NCBI GenBank assembly: GCA_002162755.1
Contig: MAAS01000029.1
Coordinates: 347,033-411,032, forward strand
Source of the DNA: Gammaproteobacteria bacterium 50_400_T64
GTDB lineage: Bacteria > Pseudomonadota > Gammaproteobacteria > Pseudomonadales > Porticoccaceae
DNA: 64,000 nucleotides
Direction: 5' to 3'
Below are positions 44,702 to 53,510 of this stretch, piece after piece (within the stretch, counting starts at the first letter, position 1; every line of letters begins with the position of its first letter). A program made the position numbers and the translations under genes. The notes below the pieces were generated by a model. The model did no database searches, had not been told where the DNA came from, and was given only the letters and a program-made list of their open reading frames with translations.

Positions 44702-45514
44702 CTATTCTTTATCGCTTTTGCCTTGTTCGTTCTGAGTATTTAGGCAGTCAATTTTTTCTTCAAGCTTACTCAGATGTCGCTCTATGGCGCTTAAGCGTTT
44801 GTGTACGCCTTCTTCTGAGCTGATGATTTGTTCTTCTTTTTGATTGATAAAATAAGAGGTAAAGCTCGCGGTAAGTGCCGCAAAAAGACCGAGCCCGAGA
44901 AAAATAATAATACTCGCAAAGGCTCTGCCAGTATGGGTTTCAGGGACTACATCGCCGTAGCCTACCGTGGTAATTGTGACCCAGGCCCACCAGATTCCTT
45001 CAAGGGGGCCATTGATGTTGGGCTCCAGGGCAGACATCAAAATCCCCGCCATAACGATGACAATTAACGAGGCGAATCCTGTAGCGGCTAACTCGTTGCG
45101 GGAGAGCATTTTCTTTACTCTGCCGCCTATGTGCATTAGCAGGGCGAACACGATGATCAGACGTAATAGGCGTAGAGCCCCCAGGTGGGTGGGCCAGCCC
45201 AGTAACATGGGAATGCCCGTGACGATAATAATTAGGTTGAGCCAGTTGCCGCGCAAATAGCGCTGAGTGTTGTTGACCAGCAAGGCGAGCACCACTGTTT
45301 CGACAATAAAAAAGCTCCACAGGTAAATATCGTAGACATTGTAGGATGCTGTTGTATGCCCGCTTATCCAGTTGAGCAATATCCACAGCGAAGCGATTAG
45401 CATAGGTATCTCTAGCACTATACCTGTGCGCCGTGCGGCGAGACTCTCTTTTCGGTCAACTCCGGCGGCACCGATGAAGCGAGCAAAGCTATAAATTTTT
45501 GGTATTTCTGCCAT
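44702..45514 (-). CDS. Voltage-gated-type potassium channel
   Basis: This 270-residue inner-membrane protein has about four N-terminal hydrophobic helices, a pore helix with the selectivity filter TTVGYGD near residues 182-188, and a last helix. The RLLRLIIVFALL segment provides the arginine pair of an S4-like helix. The C-terminal 40 residues form a short coiled coil (RLSAIERHLSKLEEKI) likely to help tetramerisation. It is expected to conduct K+. The gene converges with the receiver gene. Confidence 0.9.
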   Translation of the reverse strand: MAEIPKIYSFARFIGAAGVDRKESLAARRTGIVLEIPMLIASLWILLNWISGHTTASYNVYDIYLWSFFIVETVVLALLVNNTQRYLRGNWLNLIIIVTGIPMLLGWPTHLGALRLLRLIIVFALLMHIGGRVKKMLSRNELAATGFASLIVIVMAGILMSALEPNINGPLEGIWWAWVTITTVGYGDVVPETHTGRAFASIIIFLGLGLFAALTASFTSYFINQKEEQIISSEEGVHKRLSAIERHLSKLEEKIDCLNTQNEQGKSDKE

Positions 45515-45667
45515 CGTTATTTTTGGCCGGAGAAAAATTAAATCTTAGCACAGGCTTCTTAAACTGAGGTCAATCACGTCGTACATTTTCAGGCACTAGC
45601 AGAAGGAAGGTTTGATTAGCTCTGCCAAGCGGTGCGACAATGTTGGAAACCTTCTTTTGGTGGCATT

Positions 45668-46318
45668 GTGACAACAACAAGTACTGACAGGATACGGCTG
45701 AAAAAACAGCGCTTTCTTGAACGAGAGCAACTCATTAAAGACACCACTTTGGGTCTGTTGATTCGCGATGGCGTGGAAAAAGTCACCGTGTCAGCTATTG
45801 CCACCGAGGCGGGTATTGGTAAAGGTACCGTCTACAAACACTTTCAGAGCAAAGCGGAAATCATGATGCGCATAGTCTCTGACTACGAGCAGATGTTGGT
45901 CAGCAATGTGAATACGGGAATAGAGGCGACGGAAAGCGGTAACCCGGGGGCGGCAGCAAAGGCCTATTTTGAATCGCGCCTGGCTAATCCAGCACTGGAT
46001 CGCCTGGTACAGCAGCTCGAGTTTCGTCTCGAAGCCGATGAATCTGTTGCCACTGAAATGGCCCGCTTGCATAAAATTCGTCGCTCAATGGTTGAGACCT
46101 TGAACAATATGGTCTCCAGGTTAATTGAGCGGGGGTTGCTGGAAGATGTGCCGCCACACTATCACTACCTGGCGTGCTGGGCGCTGGCGCAGGGTGCGGT
46201 TGATGTCTGCTTTAACCAGGGCTTTGCTGATCAGTTCGACGATAAAGAGAAGTTACTCAATTTTATTGCCAATATCGGTGTGACCATGGGCAACCGTGGC
46301 CAATTTCGTGAGCATTGA
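45668..46318 (+). CDS. TetR/AcrR-family transcriptional regulator
   Basis: This 216-residue repressor has an N-terminal helix-turn-helix (VTVSAIATEAGIGKGTVYKH) with the usual family spacing, followed by a ligand-binding domain of the TetR type. GTG at 45668 is preferred because it puts the DNA-binding domain near residue 20, but an in-frame GTG at 45632 is possible. Its stop overlaps the DUF1285 start (TGATG), so the two are translationally coupled. The ligand and target genes are unknown. Confidence 0.88.
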   Translation: MTTTSTDRIRLKKQRFLEREQLIKDTTLGLLIRDGVEKVTVSAIATEAGIGKGTVYKHFQSKAEIMMRIVSDYEQMLVSNVNTGIEATESGNPGAAAKAYFESRLANPALDRLVQQLEFRLEADESVATEMARLHKIRRSMVETLNNMVSRLIERGLLEDVPPHYHYLACWALAQGAVDVCFNQGFADQFDDKEKLLNFIANIGVTMGNRGQFREH

Positions 46319-46878
46319 TGAGCGATAACTCTCTGGATGCGTGGTCTAAAGAATTACAAAAAAACCAGCTTACTGGGCAGGGGTTGCCCCCTATAGAAAA
46401 GTGGAATCCACCCCTGTTAGGCGATATCGATATTCGCATTACTCGTCAGGGTGTTTGGTTTCACGAAGGTGGTGAAATTAAGCGGCAGTCTTTAGTGAAG
46501 CTCTTTTCTAGTATTCTCAAACGTGAAAATGACGACTATTTTTTGGTGACACCAGAGGAAAAGTGGCGCATACAGGTGGAAGATGCCCCCTTTTTTATTA
46601 CCGAATTAAGTATAGAGAGCAAGGGTAATGTGCAGGCTTTGGTGTTTGGCAGCACAACGGATGATCAAATTATTGCCGGTGCAGATCACCCGGTCAGAGT
46701 TGCTGTCGATGTCGTCAGCGGCGAACCCTCACCCTATATATTGCTGCGGGGTGGCATGGAAGGGCTGATCAGTCGCAGTGTGTATTATCAACTGGCCGAT
46801 ATTAGCGAAGCGCGAACGGTGGACGGTAAAGAGGTGTTTGGCGTCAGCAGCATGGGCTGCTTTTTCGCACTTTATTAA
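46318..46878 (+). CDS. DUF1285 family protein
   Basis: This 186-residue cytoplasmic protein belongs to DUF1285. LPPIEKWNPPLLGDIDIRIT and GVWFHEGGEIKRQSLVKLFS are the diagnostic opening. They are followed by DDYFLVTPEEKWRIQVEDAP and a two-lobed beta fold. ATG at 46318 overlaps the tetR stop by 1 bp. The function is not established. A long inverted repeat follows before the peptidase gene. Confidence 0.9.
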   Translation: MSDNSLDAWSKELQKNQLTGQGLPPIEKWNPPLLGDIDIRITRQGVWFHEGGEIKRQSLVKLFSSILKRENDDYFLVTPEEKWRIQVEDAPFFITELSIESKGNVQALVFGSTTDDQIIAGADHPVRVAVDVVSGEPSPYILLRGGMEGLISRSVYYQLADISEARTVDGKEVFGVSSMGCFFALY

Positions 46879-46893
46879 TGCCTATATAGCCCT

Positions 46894-46926
46894 TGCCACA
46901 AGTGTTTTCTGATCAAAACACTGGCA
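46894..46926. repeat. Long imperfect hairpin between DUF1285 and M20 genes
   Basis: AGTGTTTT and AAAACACT pair perfectly around CTGATC (46901-46922), extended by TGCC/GGCA with a 3-nt bulge. No T run follows, so it may be an operator or Rho-related structure instead of an intrinsic terminator. Confidence 0.45.
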
Positions 46927-46965
46927 GGATTAAGCAACCTACTCAGTATAAAAATAATTGGCAGC

Positions 46966-48366
46966 GTGTGCGTGAAAAGTCATTTTTTATCAAGCGTTCT
47001 TAAATTATCTGTAGGATTTTTATTGTCGTTGTGTAGCCAGCTTTGCTGGTCTGCGGAGCGAGATACCAGCAGTTTACTGCGTGACTATATTCGCCTCGAT
47101 ACCACTAACCCACCGGGGAATGAAGCCCTGGGTGCCGCTTTTTTTGCCGAAATTTTTGCCGCCCATGGTATCGAACACGAGATCATTAAGGTTGCACCCG
47201 GCCGTGCCAATATTTGGGCGCGCCTGCCCGGTGGTGAGCAGCCAGTATTGCTGCTACTTCACCATATGGATGTCGTGCCTGCAAACCCCGCGCGTTGGCA
47301 GCATGCGCCCCTTGCGGGGCTTAATGATGGTGATTATCTTCATGGTCGGGGTGCGCTGGATAGTAAGTCACTGGGTATTTTTCAGCTGCAGGCGATGCTG
47401 GCACTGAAGGCGCTGGGCAAGCCCTTAAACCGTGATCTGATTTTTCTCGCCACGGCTGACGAAGAGGCCGGTGGTCAATACGGCGTCGGCTGGTTGATGG
47501 AGCATCGCCCTGAATTGTTCCAGGGCATTGGCGCCGTGCTCAACGAAGGCGGCAGGGGTGATGTGCGGGGTGGCAAGATTACCTTTGGCATTGAAGTGAC
47601 GCAAAAGCTACCGTTGTGGCTGAAAATTAACGCCAGCGGTGAGCCGGGGCATGGCGCTATACCGCGGAGTGATAGTGCCAGTCAGCGCTTGATTCGTACG
47701 CTGGCAAAGCTTGAACAGTTTGCGTTCCCTGCCCAACTATTGCCGGGCGTAAAAACCTATCTCAATAAACTGGCTGGCGACTTTCCCCCGCCGTGGAATG
47801 AGCGGCTGTCGAATGTAGAGGCTCTGATTGAGTCACCTCAGCAAATGGCTGAACTACGTGAGTTCGACCATCGTCTGCATGCGCAATTGCGTAGCACTTG
47901 TGCCATTACCCGTTTACAGGCCAGTGACAAAATTAATGTGGTTGCGGCTGAGGCCTGGGCTGAAATTGATTGCCGCTTGCTGCCCAACCATAAACCGCAG
48001 CAGGCATTGGAAAGTATTAAAGCGGCCCTTGATGACGAGAGTTTAAAAATTACGCCTTTATTGTCTTTTGAGCCGGGCATATCAGCGCAAGACAATTTTC
48101 TTTTTCGAGGAATTAAGCACAGCCTGGCTGAACGTTATCCCGCGGCTACGATTGTTCCGCGTATGGCTGCGGGCTTTACGGATAGTCACTTCTTTCGCGA
48201 GATAGGCATCCCCGCTTATGGGTTTATTCCCGTGATACTAGATGCAGAGCAGGCCAGGGGGATTCACGGCGACAATGAAAAAATATCGCTGGCGAATTTG
48301 AACTTTGGTCGTGAGTTTATGCAGAGGCTGGTCGAGCAGGTTTGCATTGCGGAATCAGGACGATAA
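46966..48366 (+). CDS. M20 family metallopeptidase, exported
   Basis: This 466-residue zinc peptidase has a signal peptide (LKLSVGFLLSLCSQLCWSA, about residues 13-31), so it acts outside the cytoplasm. Metal ligands lie in LLHHMDVVP, GRGALDSKS and ATADEEAGG, the canonical M20 set. A dimerisation domain (about residues 200-330) interrupts the catalytic domain. Members hydrolyse small peptides or N-acyl amino acids; the substrate cannot be told. Start is GTG at 46966, with a second in-frame GTG two codons later. Confidence 0.9.
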   Translation: MCVKSHFLSSVLKLSVGFLLSLCSQLCWSAERDTSSLLRDYIRLDTTNPPGNEALGAAFFAEIFAAHGIEHEIIKVAPGRANIWARLPGGEQPVLLLLHHMDVVPANPARWQHAPLAGLNDGDYLHGRGALDSKSLGIFQLQAMLALKALGKPLNRDLIFLATADEEAGGQYGVGWLMEHRPELFQGIGAVLNEGGRGDVRGGKITFGIEVTQKLPLWLKINASGEPGHGAIPRSDSASQRLIRTLAKLEQFAFPAQLLPGVKTYLNKLAGDFPPPWNERLSNVEALIESPQQMAELREFDHRLHAQLRSTCAITRLQASDKINVVAAEAWAEIDCRLLPNHKPQQALESIKAALDDESLKITPLLSFEPGISAQDNFLFRGIKHSLAERYPAATIVPRMAAGFTDSHFFREIGIPAYGFIPVILDAEQARGIHGDNEKISLANLNFGREFMQRLVEQVCIAESGR

Positions 48367-48434
48367 AGCGGCTTTGTTTTTACCAGTCCTGTATAAGTCC
48401 TTCTTTACAGGGCTGGCGATATTAATGAAGCGAG

Positions 48435-49130
48435 CTAGGTTTCAGAGAGTATAGCGATGGCCGCCAGCGCCTCGGGATCTTTGGCTTTAATTTTATTGGC
48501 GATGTGATGTTGAAAGAAATAGCGGAATTCCCCATCGGTATCCGCTGCGTAGAGACTGGGATCGCCGGGCAAAACAGGGGTAGCCACCACCTTTTTCTCG
48601 TCGGCTACCAGGGCGTGAATCTCGCCGTTGTTGAGCAAGCGCCAGCTGACCACTTCTTTTAAACACAGCGTTTTAAAGCCGTCATTGGAAAACACCGCAT
48701 GGGTGCCAATACTATCGGGAATCTCCTGTACCACATCGTCTTTATTTTCGTAATCACACTCGTAGTACTCGGCAGCCATCTCCAGCTCTAGCGCCTTGTG
48801 AAGAGGTGCGTCGTGGAAGAGTTCTTCCGTACCGGGGTCATAGTAACCCTCCCACTTGCCGTCCAGCGGGTCGCTGATATCGGGGCAGGGGGTGATGTTG
48901 TTAAGCCAGGGCACTAGACCAACAATATCGCCATCCTCTCGCAGGCCCCAGCAGAGTATTTTAATGCTGAAACGGGTATCTGGGTGGGCGCGATTGGTAT
49001 AAAGCATTTCGAGCCCATCGAGCTCGGGTGCGAGGCGAATAAATGGAGAATCAAGTGCGGGCGACCAGGTCTGGCCAGTGAAGATATTCACAACATTGTC
49101 ACTGTTGTGCTCGGGTACGGTGATCGTCAT
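48435..49130 (-). CDS. Uncharacterised conserved protein
   Basis: This 231-residue acidic soluble protein is not recognised. It has no signal peptide or membrane segment. Aromatic and acidic motifs such as ILCWGLREDGDIVGLVPWLN, DGKWEGYYDPGTEELFHDAP and ALELEMAAEYYECDYENKDD suggest a folded cytoplasmic protein. It stands alone between the peptidase gene and a TetR gene. A housekeeping role in marine gammaproteobacteria is a guess. Confidence 0.75.
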   Translation of the reverse strand: MTITVPEHNSDNVVNIFTGQTWSPALDSPFIRLAPELDGLEMLYTNRAHPDTRFSIKILCWGLREDGDIVGLVPWLNNITPCPDISDPLDGKWEGYYDPGTEELFHDAPLHKALELEMAAEYYECDYENKDDVVQEIPDSIGTHAVFSNDGFKTLCLKEVVSWRLLNNGEIHALVADEKKVVATPVLPGDPSLYAADTDGEFRYFFQHHIANKIKAKDPEALAAIAILSET

Positions 49131-49243
49131 AACGTACTCCTCGTGATGGGCTAAGCCATATCAGTCTGGAAGAAGTGCCAGCCGACGCTACATACAGTAC
49201 CTTTCAATCCTAAAATGCACAATACCCTGTGTTGGTGGCGATG

Positions 49244-49864
49244 TTAGCCGGCCAGCCCACGGGTAAACATTTCGGCCATTTCGTCCGCGACCTCGCGTGT
49301 GGTCATTTCGCCATCGACCTGATACCACTTGGTCATTCGATTGATTGCACCAAATATAGTGAAAGCGGTGATCTTGGGATTGCAGGGGCGGATGGATTTG
49401 TCTTCGATACCGCTGTTAATAATTTGCCGCATCGCCGCATCAAGCTGTTGATAAAGAGGGTCAATTTGCTCTAGATATTTGTTCGATAGGGGGTCGGGGC
49501 CGGGGCGGGAGAGGCAGCGGCCAAATTCGTCATCGAAAATAGAGGTGAATAAATAGATAAAACGGCCCAGTTTTTTGAGCCCCGTGAGTTCGGTGTTTTG
49601 TATGGCGGCGGTTTGCTCGAGCATTTGGGTAATGGCAGTGAGCAGACATTGAAAGAGGATATCCTCCTTGTTTTCAATGTAGTAATACAGCGTTGGTTTG
49701 GTGACCTGTAGTTCCTGGGCGAGATCGTTGAGCGAAGTCTCGCGGAAGCCGTTCTGGTTGAACAGGCGGGCAGCGGTTTTGAGAATGGCAGTGCGTTTGA
49801 GCTCGTGCTGCACATCTTTACTTTGAATGGTTTTGCCCCAGCGCGTCTTGTTAGTTTTGCTCAT
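49244..49864 (-). CDS. TetR-family transcriptional regulator
   Basis: This 206-residue protein has the helix-turn-helix FRETSLNDLAQELQVTKPTL followed by YYYIENKEDILFQCL, both typical, and a C-terminal TetR_C domain. The basic N-terminus includes SKTNKTRWGK. The type with KPTLYYYIENKED often controls fatty acid or acyl-CoA genes. That would fit the enoyl-CoA hydratase and acyl-CoA dehydrogenase relic lying upstream, but this is inference. Confidence 0.88.
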   Translation of the reverse strand: MSKTNKTRWGKTIQSKDVQHELKRTAILKTAARLFNQNGFRETSLNDLAQELQVTKPTLYYYIENKEDILFQCLLTAITQMLEQTAAIQNTELTGLKKLGRFIYLFTSIFDDEFGRCLSRPGPDPLSNKYLEQIDPLYQQLDAAMRQIINSGIEDKSIRPCNPKITAFTIFGAINRMTKWYQVDGEMTTREVADEMAEMFTRGLAG

Positions 49865-49906
49865 TGTTGTCGTTGGCCGCCTGTTGGTGAGCGCTCAGTG
49901 TATCTT

Positions 49907-49926
49907 ATTGGCAGCTGCATGCCAAT
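49907..49926. promoter_or_regulatory. Inverted repeat upstream of the TetR gene
   Basis: ATTGGCA and TGCCAAT are perfect complements 6 bp apart, 43 bp upstream of the TetR start. This is a plausible autoregulatory operator. Confidence 0.4.
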
Positions 49927-50929
49927 TTTCAGTAACCGTTTATACCAATGGGTAAGCACCTTGCTATAGTTCATTAATATCTAGTATAAACAATAGATTG
50001 AGCGTATCTTTAAATGTTAATTCTACATTTATGTCCTGTATTTTATGAACAGCGGTTCGACAAGGTAGGCGACTTGAAACGACGATCTCTTTTTCTGTAG
50101 AGTGATAATGGGTTTGAAGTGTGCTGCCTTCAGAGCCGTTTAGCTTATGGTCTTAATTGATGACATTAGCCAGCTGATGTTGACTCATATCAGCTCAATA
50201 CTGGCGCAGGGTGGCGATGCCGTGGATGCATTGGCCCATCCCGCTGTCGGTGTAAATGTTGCGCTCCTTGTCAAAAGAAATGTAGTGAATGCTAAGGAGG
50301 CCTGAACCGGATACCCGCTATTGCATCAAATAGGGGGCTTTGGTGCAGCTGTCTTTGAGTAAGCCTTTGCTGGTTCTGAGTCAGTGCCGCAGCCGCTAAG
50401 TACGCGTGTGGCAAGTAAGGAGGGCAGTATTGTCGTTAAGACTATTTCTACTTAACGACTAGTTCGTAACCTGTTGTTTTAATATGTTATTTGCCTGTGG
50501 GTTTTGGGTTTTTAATAAGTGGCTGGCATTGTTCTGGCCCTGAACAGTGGCTTGGTTTGTTGATTGATTAAGCCGGTCAGATGAGCCTGTTTGTTTTCGA
50601 AAGGTGTACTTGTAATATTTTAACAAATAACTTTAGATTATTGCGTTAACTATTTGATAATTATTGTAATAATGTTGTTTTTAATGAGAGTGTCACATCA
50701 ATTTCCACGCATGACAACTCGTTGTATTTGCCCGATACTCTCCACAATATCCATCGTTTTAACATATCAAAATAGCTTTTCAATGAGGTGGTCGCCGCGT
50801 CCGTCAATCATGTCCTGCAGCTCCGTGCCGAGACTAGTAGCCTCAAAAGCCGCAGTGGCTGTGACAGCTTTCGACCTCGACACCTCGATAATATTCGGCT
50901 GTTGGTGGTGGGCCAATCAGACGGCTTTC
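49927..50929. other. Gene-free, decayed-looking stretch
   Basis: About 1 kb with no intact gene. On the minus strand a frame ending at about 50196 reads SGLLSIHYISFDKERNIYTD and then SGMGQCIHGIATLRQY, which looks like a protein C-terminus but is not recognised. It may belong to the same decayed block as the acyl-CoA dehydrogenase relic. Confidence 0.4.
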
Positions 50930-51424
50930 AGGCACAACAAGCGCGCAGTGCGTAGTTTATAAATAACCCGCTTGAGCGGGTCGCGAATGGGAGGGGGCGT
51001 CGAGCATCTGGTTTTTCGGGCTAAGGTCAGGGGTTTATTCAGTGGGATGCCGCGATGAATGGGCGGGTGGCATTGAGGGTTGTCATCGGCCCTTTGAAAG
51101 GTTGCGCGGTTTTCGTAATAGGCTTTGCCACCGAGTTCGGGGATTGCGCAAAAGGCTGAACCAATATCATCGAGCGCCAGGGTCGCCACCGCCAAGCTCT
51201 TCAAGCACGGTGCATTTGGCTCGACTCCCTAGGCCTGAGCCGCCGAGCGTCTCGGGCAATTCAATGACACCCAGCCAAGTGCTGCATAGCTGTTGAGTGC
51301 CGCCTCTGGCAGGGCTTTGTTAGTTTTGAAGTTGCGATATTGTTGGCTGAAAATGTCGGTGGCAAAGTGCTGCACCACGTCGACAATTAGGGTGATGTCT
51401 TCATCGGGGCTAGCTTAAACAAAG
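50930..51424 (-). pseudogene. Decayed acyl-CoA dehydrogenase N-terminal region
   Basis: Reading minus-strand frames in order gives ITLIVDVVQHFATDIFSQQY, then ALNSYAALGWVS. After a frameshift comes IELPETLGGSGLG and AKCTVLEELGGGDPG, then in another frame DDIGSAFCAIPELGGKAYYE. This is the order of an acyl-CoA dehydrogenase N-terminal domain, where the family has PE-x-x-GG-x-G-x-G and a helix ending in GGGD. At least two frameshifts and loss of the middle and C-terminal domains leave a non-functional relic. It lies downstream of the enoyl-CoA hydratase gene on the same strand, so the two may once have formed a beta-oxidation operon. Confidence 0.65.
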
Positions 51425-51485
51425 TTTACCTCGAGAGTCAGACAGCGAAACTGCACTGATGGCAGCTTCGCTACTTATTACCTTA

Positions 51486-52301
51486 TTATTTGTTTTTAAA
51501 ATCGGGCTCGCGGCGCTCGGCAGTAGCTTTAATACCTTCGGCAGAATCGTCAGTTTGTATCAGCCATTCCTGCTCGTTGAGCTCGTGATCGGTGGCGGCG
51601 CGCACTCGGTCGGCCAGGCCGCGACGCACGGTGGCGCGGATAGACTGCACTGCGAGGGGGGCGGAGCTGGCAATCTCGCTGGCTAGCTCAGTCGCCGCTT
51701 TCAGCACCTGGTCCTGCGGCACGACTTGGTCGGCGATGCCCCAGTCGAGGGCTTGTTCGCCTTTAATTCTACGTCCGGTGTAAAACATTAAGTGGGCGTT
51801 TTGCTGGCCAATTAATGCCGGCAGTGTGTGAGACAGGCCAAAACCGGGGTGGAAGCCGAGGCGTGAAAAGTTGGCGGCAAAGCGCGCCTCAGGGCAGGTG
51901 ACGCGGAAGTCGCCGACTAGGGCTAGCCCCAGGCCGCCGCCAATGGCTGCACCCTGTACCGCACAAACCACGGGTTTTTTATTGCCGAAGAGGCGTACTG
52001 CCTCGCCATAAAGGCGGCCCGAACGGCGTCGAAAGGCGCTCTCTTCAGATTTGTTCTCTTCGTCGTCTCGATTGATAGCATCACCACCACCGAAGTTGGC
52101 GCCGGCACAGAAGGCCTTGCCCTCAGCGGCGAGAACAATAGCGCGGCAATCATCGAGTTTATCGAGGTCGTCAAAAGCATCGGCGATGGAACAAATCAAG
52201 TTGTAGTCAAAGTAATTAAAGGGTGGACGTTGAATGGTCACGGTTGCGACATGCTGTTCCAGGGTGACCTGTATATCTTGATACTCGCCGATTGCAGACA
52301 T
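51486..52301 (-). CDS. Enoyl-CoA hydratase/isomerase family protein
   Basis: This 271-residue crotonase-fold enzyme acts on acyl-CoA. The oxyanion-hole motifs are FCAGANFGGGD and QGAAIGGGLGLALVGDFRV. A helix-strand repeat and RLGFHPGFGLSHTLP follow, with the position of the second catalytic Glu of hydratases replaced (Pro-Gly-Phe here), so isomerase, hydratase or another crotonase reaction is possible. Length is normal. It is now the only intact member of a decayed catabolic block. Confidence 0.87.
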   Translation of the reverse strand: MSAIGEYQDIQVTLEQHVATVTIQRPPFNYFDYNLICSIADAFDDLDKLDDCRAIVLAAEGKAFCAGANFGGGDAINRDDEENKSEESAFRRRSGRLYGEAVRLFGNKKPVVCAVQGAAIGGGLGLALVGDFRVTCPEARFAANFSRLGFHPGFGLSHTLPALIGQQNAHLMFYTGRRIKGEQALDWGIADQVVPQDQVLKAATELASEIASSAPLAVQSIRATVRRGLADRVRAATDHELNEQEWLIQTDDSAEGIKATAERREPDFKNK

Positions 52302-52613
52302 TGGTGGTTCCTTAATAGATAAATGGGTGGGTTTGTGCTTTCTATCAAAAGGGCAGGGTTTGGGCGCTGGATATACGTGTTTTAACGCTATTTTTAAGGC
52401 GTTGTATAAGAGGCCTTTGCCAGTGACTTAATTTAACCTGATGGCGGGGATATGGGAAGTATTGCTTTATATCAGTGTTTTTAAGGGGGTGGTGAGAGAT
52501 GACCCGATTTGGGCTGTGCTGTTCAGGCTTGTCTTTGCGATTTAGATTGGAGCACGCTCAACACTGGCTATTCCAGCTCGTGTTGAGAGCAATTTTTGCT
52601 GAGGTCTGGTTTT
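52302..52613. other. Intergenic, no gene recognised
   Basis: About 310 bp between the crotonase-fold gene and the small protein gene show no open frame with recognisable features. Confidence 0.5.
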
Positions 52614-52814
52614 TTAGTCTTGCTTGGTAAAGGTCAGGGTGTTTTCTGCAACGGCCAGATCACATTTAATTTGAGTGGCCATTTTTCGTGCGACGGACAT
52701 GTAAATGATCCTGTCTTCTTCATCGACGTCCTGACAAAAATTCTCCCGCATATAAACCAGGGATTCACCGCTGGGCAGGGTTTCAATTTCATGATAAAGG
52801 TTTGTGTTCGACAT
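52614..52814 (-). CDS. Small uncharacterised protein (66 residues)
   Basis: The start at 52814 has a perfect AGGAG ribosome site (CCAGGAGTTAACA before ATG), which makes this short gene credible. The product reads MSNTNLYHEIETLPSGESLV and continues with an acidic segment EDRIIYMSVARKMATQIKCD. It has one Cys, no membrane span, and no recognised family. A hairpin followed by a T run lies in its leader. The longer frame from 52937 would cross that hairpin and is less likely. Confidence 0.7.
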   Translation of the reverse strand: MSNTNLYHEIETLPSGESLVYMRENFCQDVDEEDRIIYMSVARKMATQIKCDLAVAENTLTFTKQD

Positions 52815-52849
52815 TGTTAACTCCTGGATTATTATTTGTTTAGAGTATG

Positions 52850-52877
52850 GAAAATAAAAGGCGCATTGTAAGCGCCT
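52850..52877 (-). terminator. Terminator-like hairpin in the leader of the 66-residue gene
   Basis: On the minus strand AGGCGC pairs with GCGCCT around a 7-nt loop and is followed by TTTTATTTT. It ends 36 bp before the ATG at 52814. As no minus-strand gene lies just upstream, it may be an attenuator or the end of a small RNA. Confidence 0.55.
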
Positions 52878-53231
52878 GTCTTTTAAAAGTTTAAAAATCT
52901 GCTCTTTCAAGCTAGGACAAGATTTAATTGCTGTCAAGAAAATAAGCCCATAGCTTGCCGTTATTGGTTGTTTTAAAGCTGTTAGTGGTATTTAGCAGTA
53001 ATAAATATTCTGCTATTTCGATAATCAATTTGTGTAGTCTCGATGATGGTTAAATAAAATAATAAAAACATATTCAATTATCTTTTTGAGGAATATTTGA
53101 ATATCAGTACATGGTCTTAATAAAACAGCACTCTTTAAAATGTGAGAAATAGAGCTGCTGGCTTAGGTCGTTGGCAATATGACGCACCCTGCGTGCGGCG
53201 ACCTACCTTGCGACGTATTACCTGTGAATAG

Positions 53232-53447
53232 ATGATGCCGGTGTCATTGTGCGGAGGGCGCTACGCTGATTTTCTGATACTGGTGGATGACCCTTTCAAA
53301 AATGTGGAAGTGTTGTGTACCCTGAAAACGACTTATCGTGGCGGTATCGCCTATAATCTCTTGCAACTAATTGCGAATGCACCCCAGCAAGAGACCGATG
53401 GTTTGGCTTTAAGTTTATCTACAGCGTCTGCTTTAAGTGGACTTTAA
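53232..53447 (+). pseudogene. Amidohydrolase C-terminal relic
   Basis: The frame reads GGRYADFLILVDDPFKNVEV, then LCTLKTTYRGGIAYNL. This matches the end of metal-dependent amidohydrolases, where a conserved G-K-x-AD-L-x-x-x-DGNP is followed by V-x-x-V-x-x-x-G. The start, the metal-binding barrel and the upstream His-x-His are missing, and the frame breaks just before the matching segment. It precedes an intact alpha/beta hydrolase and is part of the same worn catabolic region. Confidence 0.6.
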
Positions 53448-53510
53448 AGACGGAGCGGCAAGGGCTGGGCGGCATTTAACCACTATTTATATTGATACAG
53501 GAGTAGTAAC

